This document shows, in pieces, positions 7,238-13,799 of a stretch of DNA of 15,333 nt (position 1 is its first letter; each line of letters begins with the position of its first letter). Both the position numbers and the translations under genes were made by a program. The notes beneath the pieces were generated by a model that was given only the letters and a program-made list of their open reading frames with translations, searched no databases and was not told the DNA's origin. Origin of the DNA: Chlamydiia bacterium (GTDB taxonomy: Bacteria > Chlamydiota > Chlamydiia > Chlamydiales > Simkaniaceae); NCBI GenBank assembly GCA_020440405.1, contig JAGROF010000123.1:1-15333 (forward strand). Reading direction: 5' to 3'.

Positions 7238-8114
7238 CTTTCTCCTGGCCAGCTTGCTGGCCGGGCTGTTTTACTTTCTTTATATTCCCCTACCCTCTTC
7301 CAAACACCCCTATCGCCTCTATTCGACAGATCATGGAGACGACTTAAAAGAGGTGTTAAAAAAGAGCATTCGCGCTAGCAAGCAGTCGATCACTCTTCAC
7401 TCTTACGCTATTACCGACTTAGGCATTCTTTCCCTCCTCAAAAAAAAGGGGCAGGAAGGGGTCAACATCCATTTGATCTATGACGATCAGGCCTCTCCTC
7501 ATCTCAAAGGACTCCAAGAAAACCATCTCTTTCTCTATCCGATCCGTGGCAAAGGACTCATGCACGAAAAAATTTGGATCTTTGATGAAACCCTCCTCTT
7601 TCTCGGATCGACGAACCTCACCCCATCTTCTCTAAAAATGCATGACAACCTCATGGTGGGACTGTATGCCCCCTCTCTAGCGCAGGCTCTTTCGGCGGGA
7701 CGCCCTGAAAAATACGCCGAGCAGATAGGAAGCCGAAAGCTCCTCTATTACTCCCTCCCCAGCCAAGAAGCCCTTGAAACCCTCCTAAAAACGCTTGATC
7801 AGACCCAAAAGACCGTAAAAATCTCCCTCTTTACGTTCACCCACTCCTCTATCGTCAATAAGCTCATTCAGCTCCATCAGAGAGGGGTTAAGGTCAAGAT
7901 CACTCTAGACCGCACCACGGCCCAGGGAGCCAGCCAGAAGGCCAGAAAGGCGCTGGAGGGCGCTGGGATCCAGGTCAGGGAAAGCTCTGGGCGCGAGCTC
8001 ATGCATCACAAGTGCGCAGAAATAGATAATAAAATTTTTATTATCGGTTCTGCGAACTGGACACAGTCTGCATTTAACAAAAATAGAGACTTTTTATTAT
8101 TTATATATTATTAA
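7206..8114 (+). CDS. Phospholipase D-family (two-HKD) protein, C-terminus apparently shortened
   Basis: Hydrolase superfamily acting on phosphodiester bonds (phospholipids or nucleic acid); the substrate is unknown. The N-terminus has a hydrophobic signal or anchor ([20 protein letters not shown]). Two complete HxKxxxxD motifs are visible: HEKIWIFD (His120, Lys122, Asp127) followed by GSTN, and HHKCAEID (His267, Lys269, Asp274) followed by GSAN. The start is GTG7206, nine bases after AGAAG and inside rpmB; TTG7200 and GTG7215 are alternatives. The protein ends [10 protein letters not shown], whereas relatives usually continue with a final helix, and the last 90 bases are far more AT-rich than the rest. 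In Chlamydia a PLD gene also lies close to rpmB, so this looks ancestral with an altered 3' end. Confidence 0.85.
   Translation: MKCVQKGKKYSFLLASLLAGLFYFLYIPLPSSKHPYRLYSTDHGDDLKEVLKKSIRASKQSITLHSYAITDLGILSLLKKKGQEGVNIHLIYDDQASPHLKGLQENHLFLYPIRGKGLMHEKIWIFDETLLFLGSTNLTPSSLKMHDNLMVGLYAPSLAQALSAGRPEKYAEQIGSRKLLYYSLPSQEALETLLKTLDQTQKTVKISLFTFTHSSIVNKLIQLHQRGVKVKITLDRTTAQGASQKARKALEGAGIQVRESSGRELMHHKCAEIDNKIFIIGSANWTQSAFNKNRDFLLFIYY
8025..8045. repeat. Perfect 10-bp AT-rich palindrome in the PLD gene 3' end
   Basis: GATAATAAAA and TTTTATTATC pair exactly around one T. It codes for DNKIFII just after the second HKD motif and marks where the base composition of the gene becomes strongly AT-rich. 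It may simply reflect AT-rich codons for these residues. Confidence 0.35.
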
Positions 8115-8128
8115 ATAATTTATTATTA

Positions 8129-8157
8129 TTGTTTCTCCTGCAATAGTTTACTATAAT
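8129..8157 (+). promoter_or_regulatory. Promoter of the 231-residue membrane-protein gene
   Basis: A perfect -10 box TATAAT (8152-8157) lies 17 bases after TTGTTT (8129-8134), a half-match to -35. Only ten bases separate the -10 box from ATG8168, so transcription would begin within a few bases of the start codon, giving a leaderless or nearly leaderless mRNA. No Shine-Dalgarno sequence is present. The block from CTATAAT to ATGGA is almost repeated before the next gene. Confidence 0.55.
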
Positions 8158-8167
8158 AATACCTATT

Positions 8168-8863
8168 ATGGAAGTTTTAACACGGGTCACAGTGCCCCCT
8201 AGTTTCCCTGAGAGCCAGCCTCTAAAGGCGCGAGAGGTTGCCGCAATGGCCCGCGGTCCCTTAGTGCTCGGTGGAATTTCCTCCGATGGACAGCAGGTTC
8301 TCCAGCTTGTGGAAGACACCATCGAATTCCAAGACTTTGCCTTAGCCACTGAAAATGCTCCCCCTCTTGATTCCAACCGTTACCAGCAACTTTACAAAAA
8401 TCTTGATGAGCTGCGCTATGGGGGATTTTCACTCAAAAAAGTCGGAATGGTCCTCCTTTCCACAGCACTGATTGCCCAAGCTTATATCAACCACTACGAA
8501 ACTGTCACAGGAAATGAGTCTTTTGTTTATGTCCCCTTTATCGGCTTTGCCCTTCCTGCTTATAACCTCTACTCCAGTGGAGGGCAGATTCGAGAGCAGT
8601 ACAATCGATGGGCTCAAGCTGAAACATCAGATGAAAAGTACAATAATTTTTTTGAATTACTTGGAGGCCTAACGAAGTTCTCCTACAACATTATTCGGCT
8701 CATTGTCTATTTTGCAGCAGCAGAAATGGCTGAAACGCTTCAATTGGCCCTCTCCACATTAATGTACATTACTGCTCTTGCAGATATCTTTCAGGCGGAG
8801 TATTCCTCCTACCCCTCTATTGAAGAGCGCCACCACATGACTCCTCACATCATCAAGGTATAA
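8168..8863 (+). CDS. Unrecognised membrane protein, Inc-like candidate (first of a pair)
   Basis: The 231-residue protein has no family I recognise. Residues 1-90 are soluble, with MEVLTRVTVP at the start. Hydrophobic segments follow at about 91-107, 118-135, 172-188 and 190-208, that is, two hairpin pairs separated by a polar loop (138-165). It ends MTPHIIKV. Two bilobed hydrophobic domains suggest an inclusion-membrane-type protein, but this is inferred from topology only. The start ATG8168 is supported by shared N- and C-terminal motifs with the downstream gene. A second ATG at 8246 with AGAGG eight or nine bases upstream is an alternative that would lose 26 residues. It lies between the AT-rich end of the PLD gene and a similar gene. 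Confidence 0.7.
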   Translation: MEVLTRVTVPPSFPESQPLKAREVAAMARGPLVLGGISSDGQQVLQLVEDTIEFQDFALATENAPPLDSNRYQQLYKNLDELRYGGFSLKKVGMVLLSTALIAQAYINHYETVTGNESFVYVPFIGFALPAYNLYSSGGQIREQYNRWAQAETSDEKYNNFFELLGGLTKFSYNIIRLIVYFAAAEMAETLQLALSTLMYITALADIFQAEYSSYPSIEERHHMTPHIIKV

Positions 8864-8878
8864 ATTTATCTAAAAATA

Positions 8879-8887
8879 TGCTATAAT
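8879..8887 (+). promoter_or_regulatory. Extended -10 promoter of the 252-residue membrane-protein gene
   Basis: TGCTATAAT is a perfect extended -10 element (TGN plus TATAAT at 8882-8887). There is no convincing -35 at the proper distance; the TG extension could compensate. ATG8897 follows after nine bases, again predicting an almost leaderless mRNA. The core CTATAATA.T..CT.TTATGGA is shared with the promoter/start of the preceding gene. Confidence 0.55.
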
Positions 8888-8896
8888 AGTCCTGTT

Positions 8897-9655
8897 ATGG
8901 AGATGAATGTAAGGACAGTTACCGTTCCTCATCAAAAAGTTCCTTTACACGCGGAAAGGGATCAAGGCTCCTTGTTTTCACTCAATACTGAACATCAGCA
9001 AAGTAATTTTTTGAAATTAGGGCGCTATGTGGTTCTTGCAGCAAGCAACCTTTTGCCTCTTGCAGCGGGAACCCTTGAAGTCACCTCCCTCCAAAAATCT
9101 CTCAACGGGGGAGGAGCTGTTGAGCAGTTGGCATCTGGAGAGGAAACAACGGATAACCTTGCGGCCGGAATTGAAGAAATCCGCGAAACCCTAAAAGACC
9201 CAACTAGTACAACTGATCGTATTGCCCGCACGCTTTTGCTCCAAAGCGCTTATGCCTTGGAGAAAACAGACAGTCTCCTCTATGTTATGAGCAATTTTGG
9301 TGTTCCTCCCGATCTAGCAGTAAACGTGGTACATGGAGGCGGCTACCTGGCTTCCTTCGCACTAGCCATTAAAAACTACGTGGGAGATGACACTGCACAA
9401 GATATCCAAGATGAACAAGCACAACAAACCCTATCCACAATGAAAAAGGCGCGATTCGGAGCCTCTGCAAGTGCTGCGGTCGTTGGATTTTTGACCCTCT
9501 TTTCAGCTTCAGCAGCCTTGGCTGCCTTATGGGCTATCTTGGCACTCGCTTCATGTGCACTCTCTATTAGCACCTATTTCTACGAAAAGTCTCTCAAAGA
9601 AGATCAAGATTCTCCCTACAAGCGGATTACCCCCCCCACCATTCAATACGTTTAG
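8897..9655 (+). CDS. Unrecognised membrane protein, Inc-like candidate (second of a pair)
   Basis: The 252-residue protein has no family I recognise. It starts MEMNVRTVTVP and ends ITPPTIQYV, both close to the ends of the preceding gene's product (RVTVP...; MTPHIIKV). Hydrophobic segments are at about 43-60, 141-160 and a bilobed Ala-rich block at 187-227 (ASAAVVGFLTLFSASAALAA...). A soluble acidic region lies at 80-130. The bilobed C-terminal hydrophobic domain is of the sort seen in chlamydial inclusion-membrane proteins, which is an inference from topology. A second ATG six bases in (8903) is possible. The 34-base gap to the previous gene holds its own promoter, so it can be expressed independently. 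A palindromic repeat begins 41 bases after its stop. Confidence 0.7.
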   Translation: MEMNVRTVTVPHQKVPLHAERDQGSLFSLNTEHQQSNFLKLGRYVVLAASNLLPLAAGTLEVTSLQKSLNGGGAVEQLASGEETTDNLAAGIEEIRETLKDPTSTTDRIARTLLLQSAYALEKTDSLLYVMSNFGVPPDLAVNVVHGGGYLASFALAIKNYVGDDTAQDIQDEQAQQTLSTMKKARFGASASAAVVGFLTLFSASAALAALWAILALASCALSISTYFYEKSLKEDQDSPYKRITPPTIQYV

Positions 9656-9695
9656 CCTCTTCCCAATTTTAGAAAAATAAAGTATAGCAAAAGGA

Positions 9696-9863
9696 ATGAA
9701 CCTATCTCATAATAAAGATGTTTTTTTATTCCAGCCTCTTTGGCATCTTTTTCCTTTCCATTTTGACCCCTTATCTCATGGACAATGTGATCAAAATGGA
9801 AAGAAAAAATCTGCTCAAAGATTCAAGAAATCCAATAAACTCTTTAATATGAGATAGGTTCAT
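9696..9863. mobile_element. Palindromic MITE-like element abutting aroB
   Basis: The ends are inverted copies: ATGAACCTATCTCATA (9696-9711) and its complement at 9848-9863, with the match continuing past one mismatch through TAAAG. An inner pair is perfect over 13 bases (CTTTCCATTTTGA at 9754-9766 and its complement at 9791-9803), and the stretches between pair imperfectly, so the whole 168 bases can fold into one stem. There is no ORF. I cannot see a convincing target duplication. The right end supplies the first two bases of the aroB start codon and the -10-like TAATAT (9845-9850). The motif at its right end recurs at 6-27 and 2204-2226, marking a dispersed family different from the element at 6721-6890. 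Confidence 0.7.
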
Positions 9864-10941
9864 GAACACCATCCACATTTCCTATGATCTCTTAGAAGAT
9901 GACCATCTTTTAAAAGTTTTGAGACAGCATTCTGGACACTTTGTCCTCCTTTCCGATCAAAAAGTTGCTTCTCTTTATGCCGAGCCCTTTTTAGCCTTTA
10001 TGGATGCAGAAGAACTCCCTTGTGAGAGCGTCACCTTTTCCGGAGGGGAAAAATCTAAAAACAGGCGGGTGAAAGAAGAGATCGAAGATGCCCTATTTGA
10101 GAAAAAATATGGACGCGACACTCTTTTGATCGCCATGGGAGGAGGCGTTGTAACCGACATCGGAGGCTTTGTGGCCGCGACCTATTGTCGTGGGATTCCT
10201 TATCTCTCGATTCCAACCACCCTTTTAGGAATGGTCGATGCCAGTATCGGAGGGAAAACAGGAGTCAACGTCAAGTATGGAAAGAATCTCATCGGCGCTA
10301 TCCACTCTCCCGAAGCGATTTTCATGGATCTTTCCATGCTTAGTACCCTTCCCGATCAAGAGATGCTCAGCGGCAGCGCAGAAGTGATCAAGTATGGACT
10401 CATTGCAGATAAAGCCATCCTATCGATGCTGAGAGAAAATCTCACCCCTTGGAAACAGCGAGACCTCGACCTTTTAAAAAAAGTGGTGAAAGAGTGCGCA
10501 CGGATTAAGAAGAAAGTGGTCAATCATGACCTGAAAGAAAGTGGGGAGAGGCGGATTCTCAACTTTGGCCACACCATTGGCCATGCAATCGAAGCTCTAG
10601 AAGAATACTCTTTCTCTCATGGAGAAGCGATTGCCATCGGGATGGTAGTTGAAGGGCTCATCGCCATGAAAATGGGGCAGCTCGACGAAAAAGACTTTGA
10701 CGACCTCTATGAGCTGGTGCAGCTCATGGGATTCCCTTTAACGCTGTCCAGCCGCGTCACAACGGAAAAAATGATGGAGACGATGCAACTCGATAAAAAG
10801 GGAGAGAAAGGAGAGATCCGGTTTGTGATTTTGCATGGGCTTGGCCATGTCAATTCCTACAAAGGAGCCTATTGCACCCCCGTTGATCAAAATCTTCTCG
10901 ATGAAGCCTTAGGATGGATGGTTGCGGAGTGTGTCAAATGA
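9862..10941 (+). CDS. aroB: 3-dehydroquinate synthase
   Basis: Converts DAHP to 3-dehydroquinate, the second shikimate step, in the cytoplasm, using NAD+ and a divalent metal. The 359-residue length is typical. The nucleotide site GGGVVTDIGGF starts at Gly93, followed by PTTLLGMVDASIGGKTGVN. The zinc ligands are recognisable as Glu174 (SAEVIKYG), His237 (NFGHTIGH) and His253 (SHGEAIAIGM). It is the first gene of aroB-aroA-aroK-aroC. The start ATG9862 lies at the very edge of a palindromic repeat; only weak purines (GAGATAGG) precede it, and a TAATAT 11 bases upstream could be a -10 box. Its TGA overlaps the aroA ATG. Assignment is firm. Confidence 0.96.
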   Translation: MNTIHISYDLLEDDHLLKVLRQHSGHFVLLSDQKVASLYAEPFLAFMDAEELPCESVTFSGGEKSKNRRVKEEIEDALFEKKYGRDTLLIAMGGGVVTDIGGFVAATYCRGIPYLSIPTTLLGMVDASIGGKTGVNVKYGKNLIGAIHSPEAIFMDLSMLSTLPDQEMLSGSAEVIKYGLIADKAILSMLRENLTPWKQRDLDLLKKVVKECARIKKKVVNHDLKESGERRILNFGHTIGHAIEALEEYSFSHGEAIAIGMVVEGLIAMKMGQLDEKDFDDLYELVQLMGFPLTLSSRVTTEKMMETMQLDKKGEKGEIRFVILHGLGHVNSYKGAYCTPVDQNLLDEALGWMVAECVK

Positions 10942-12206
10942 GGTATCATGTGACCCCGTCGACTCTCCAGGGAACGATTGAAATTCCCCCCTCTAAGTCT
11001 CACACCCATCGGGCCCTTTTGTTTGCCCTTTTATGCAAAGGAACCTCCAAGATTCACAAGTACCTCGATTCTCCTGATAGCGCTGCCATGTTGAAAGCCA
11101 TTCAATCCCTTGGCGCCACGGTGAATCAAACAGCAGACAATTTAGAAATTACAGGGGTCGGCCCCCACCTCTCCCCTTGCGACGATGTGATCAATGCCCA
11201 AAACTCGGGGATTGTCCTCCGCTTTATTGGCGCTTTAGCCGCTCTGATTCCCGCTTATACCGTCATTACAGGTGATCATTCGATTCGCACCCGCCGCCCT
11301 GTTAAACCCCTTTTAGACGCTTTAGAGCAGCTCGGCGTTTTTGCCAAAAGCATGCGGGGGGATGGCTACGCTCCGATTATCATTGCAGGCCCCCTAAAAG
11401 GAGGAACCTGCTCACTTGATGGACAAGATTCGCAACCGATTTCTGCCCTTCTTGTGGCCAGCTCTTTTGCTTCTCAAAAAACAGAAATTCATGTGACCCA
11501 TCCTGGAGAAAAGCCATGGATTGACCTCACCCTTTCCTGGCTCGATTTTTTTGGCCTTCCCTATACCAACCAAAGCTATACCCACTATACGATTCCAGGT
11601 AGGGGGACGATTTCCCCTTTTGAATACACTGTTCCCGGAGATTTTAGTTCGCTAGCCTTTCCTGTTGCTGCTGCTCTCATTACAGAGAGCGAGGTGACCC
11701 TTGAAAATGTGGATCGCAGCGACGTGCAAGGCGACAAAAAGCTTCTCGAAACTCTGACCTCCATGGGAGCCAATATTGTGTCTGAAGGACGCACCCTATA
11801 TGTGAAGAAAGGAGGCCCTTTAAAGGGTGGCGCCTTCGATATCAACGATTATATCGATGCCATTACAATCTTGGCGGTTATCGGGTGCTTTGCTGAGGGA
11901 GAAACCGTGATCACCAATGCAGCCATTGCCCGGAAAAAAGAGTGTGACCGGATCCATGCAATTGCAACCGAGCTGAAAAAGATGGGAGCTGATATAGAGG
12001 AAAAAGAGGATGGACTCATTATCCGCCCCGCAAAACTGAAAGGGGCAGAGCTCAACACCTATCACGACCACCGAATGGTGATGTCCTTAACCGTTGCGGC
12101 TTTAGGGGCAGAAGGACCCTCGGTGATCCATGGCGTTGAATGTGTGGCAAAGACCTATCCCAACTTTAAAGAGCACCTCATAACACTTGGAGCAACGCTG
12201 CAATGA
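10938..12206 (+). CDS. aroA: 3-phosphoshikimate 1-carboxyvinyltransferase (EPSP synthase)
   Basis: Joins shikimate 3-phosphate and PEP to form EPSP; target of glyphosate. With ATG10938 the protein has 422 residues; this start overlaps the aroB stop as ATGA, has CGGAG eight bases upstream, and removes eight doubtful residues read from an earlier ATG at 10914. Substrate-site residues are visible: Lys20-Ser21 and Arg25 (PPSKSHTHR), NSG at 89-91 with Arg95, RTRRP (117-121), Asp307 (YIDA), Glu335 (KKECDR), DHR (377-379) and Lys405. The motifs NSGIVLRF, GQDSQ and VPGDFSS resemble chlamydial AroA rather than the E. coli form. Its own stop overlaps the aroK ATG. Assignment is firm. Confidence 0.95.
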   Translation: MRYHVTPSTLQGTIEIPPSKSHTHRALLFALLCKGTSKIHKYLDSPDSAAMLKAIQSLGATVNQTADNLEITGVGPHLSPCDDVINAQNSGIVLRFIGALAALIPAYTVITGDHSIRTRRPVKPLLDALEQLGVFAKSMRGDGYAPIIIAGPLKGGTCSLDGQDSQPISALLVASSFASQKTEIHVTHPGEKPWIDLTLSWLDFFGLPYTNQSYTHYTIPGRGTISPFEYTVPGDFSSLAFPVAAALITESEVTLENVDRSDVQGDKKLLETLTSMGANIVSEGRTLYVKKGGPLKGGAFDINDYIDAITILAVIGCFAEGETVITNAAIARKKECDRIHAIATELKKMGADIEEKEDGLIIRPAKLKGAELNTYHDHRMVMSLTVAALGAEGPSVIHGVECVAKTYPNFKEHLITLGATLQ

Positions 12207-12736
12207 ATACCGTCCTTTTTGGCATTAAAGGGTGTGGAAAAACCACCTTTGGGAAACTCCTCGCAAAGAAAAAAGGGTGCGCCTTTATTGATACCGACCG
12301 TCTCATCGAAGAGGTGTATCAAGTCAACCGCCAAAAAAAGCTCACCTGTCGCCAAATCTATGAGGAAGTGGGGCCTATTACCTTCCGCGCTTTGGAATAC
12401 GAAGTGGTGCAATCTCTTCAAGACGTTCAAAACTCTGTCATTGCTGTCGGAGGGGGGGCGATGCTTCTTCATGAAAATGTCGAAGCCCTCAGCAAAAATA
12501 GCCATCTGATTTATCTCTATTTTGAACGGGAAAAACTCAAAAAACGGGTTCTTGCAGAAGATCCCCTCCCTGCCTTTATCAATCCCAATGACCCCGAATC
12601 CTCTTTCGATAAAATGTATGATGAGCGGGAAGATTTTTATGAAAAGATCGGTGCCAACAAAATCGATGTCACTGAGATGACAGACGATGCCGTGATCCGA
12701 AAAATTTGCGAGGTCATCCAAAATGGCAAGCAATAG
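12203..12736 (+). CDS. aroK: Shikimate kinase
   Basis: Phosphorylates shikimate at the 3-OH with ATP, the step before EPSP synthase. The protein is 177 residues, the normal size. It has a P-loop GIKGCGKTT (7-15), the shikimate/metal-binding FIDTDR (Asp30, Asp32), an Arg in FRALE (Arg62), the VGGGA motif (82-86) and a lid/Arg region around DEREDFYEK. It starts in an ATGA overlap with aroA and ends inside aroC, so translation of the block is probably coupled. Chlamydial naming is sometimes aroL; the sequence does not decide between aroK and aroL. Confidence 0.9.
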   Translation: MNTVLFGIKGCGKTTFGKLLAKKKGCAFIDTDRLIEEVYQVNRQKKLTCRQIYEEVGPITFRALEYEVVQSLQDVQNSVIAVGGGAMLLHENVEALSKNSHLIYLYFEREKLKKRVLAEDPLPAFINPNDPESSFDKMYDEREDFYEKIGANKIDVTEMTDDAVIRKICEVIQNGKQ

Positions 12737-13799
12737 CTTCGGAACCCTCTTTCGGATCACCACTTGGGGAGAATCCCATGGGAAAGGAATCGGTGTCGTG
12801 ATCGATGGGTGTCCTGCTGGCATCCCCATTACCGATGAAGAAATCAACCAAGAGCTCAGCCGGCGCGTGGGAGGAAAAACTCCCTATACCACCCCCCGCT
12901 CCGAAAAAGATCAAGCCCAAATCTTTTCCGGTGTGTTTGAAGGAAAAACCACTGGAGCGCCGATTTCCATCATCATCTTCAACAAAGATGTCGACTCCTC
13001 CAAATACGAACCGATTAAAGATCTCATGCGGCCAGGCCACGCTAACTTCACCTACCTAGAAAAATACGGGATCTTTGACTATCGCGGAGGAGGGCGCTCC
13101 TCAGCGCGAGAAACCGCTTGCCGCGTTGCTGCCGGCGTCTTAGCAAAAAAATTCCTCGCTCTTTCCCAGATCACCGTCACTGCTTATATCCACTCCATCG
13201 GTGGTATCTCTATCGATACCGTTGACCTGGGAGCCATCGATTCCAGTCCCATCTTTTGCCCTGACCCACAAGCCGGTAAACAAATGATGGACGCCGTTCT
13301 CCAAGCTAAAGAAACGCATGACTCCCTCGGTGGCGTCATTGAATGTACCGCTACCGGTCTTCCTATCGGCTTGGGCGATCCTGTCTATGAAAAACTCGAA
13401 GCGAATCTAGCAAAAGGAATGCTCACCCTGCCAGCCACCAAAGGATTTGAAATTGGGGAAGGGTTTCATGCAGCCACCTTAAAAGGATCAGAGCACAACG
13501 ACGGCTTTACGACAGATGACTCAGGAAACATTATCCCCGCAACCAATCACGCCGGAGGCACTCTCGGCGGCATCTCGACCGGCCTCCCCCTCACCTTCCG
13601 CGTTGCCTTTAAGCCAACCTCCAGCATCGAAAAGCCTCAACAAACCGTCGATACCTCCGGCAACAAACAAACCTTTCAGCTGCCTAAAGGCTCCCGCCAC
13701 GACCCTTGCGTGACCATTCGCGCCGTCCCTATCGTTGAAGCCATGGCCGCCCTCACCCTCGCAGACAGCCTCCTTCTCTTCCGCTCCTCAAAAGCTTAA
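12723..13799 (+). CDS. aroC: Chorismate synthase
   Basis: Catalyses the last shikimate step, EPSP to chorismate, and needs reduced FMN. The 358 residues include all signature regions: FGTLFRITTWGESHG (Glu17-Ser18-His19), GGGRSSARETACRVAAG (Arg125, Arg129) and RHDPCVTIRAVPIVEAM (325-341). The ATG lies 14 bases before the end of aroK, with GAGG nine bases upstream. It ends the plus-strand operon; its TAA shares the palindrome TTAA with the stop of the convergent gene, so there is no room for a terminator between them. Chorismate would feed folate, menaquinone or tryptophan synthesis, but no such gene is in view. Assignment is firm. Confidence 0.96.
   Translation: MASNSFGTLFRITTWGESHGKGIGVVIDGCPAGIPITDEEINQELSRRVGGKTPYTTPRSEKDQAQIFSGVFEGKTTGAPISIIIFNKDVDSSKYEPIKDLMRPGHANFTYLEKYGIFDYRGGGRSSARETACRVAAGVLAKKFLALSQITVTAYIHSIGGISIDTVDLGAIDSSPIFCPDPQAGKQMMDAVLQAKETHDSLGGVIECTATGLPIGLGDPVYEKLEANLAKGMLTLPATKGFEIGEGFHAATLKGSEHNDGFTTDDSGNIIPATNHAGGTLGGISTGLPLTFRVAFKPTSSIEKPQQTVDTSGNKQTFQLPKGSRHDPCVTIRAVPIVEAMAALTLADSLLLFRSSKA

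Noticed and set aside
8101..8863. Frameshift joining the PLD gene to the next gene, and minus-strand ORFs over 8101-8617
   Set aside because: Other frames past 8114 do not read like a PLD C-terminus and soon stop; the minus-strand ORFs are antisense to a gene with its own promoter and coherent membrane segments.
10914..10937. aroA start at ATG10914, eight residues longer
   Set aside because: It lies deep in aroB with no ribosome site. ATG10938 gives the ATGA overlap, has CGGAG at good spacing, and begins just before the conserved EPSP synthase sequence.
12155..12847. 230-codon minus-strand ORF opposite aroK
   Set aside because: It lies antisense to the intact shikimate kinase with all its motifs; the translation resembles no family and it spans three coding regions.
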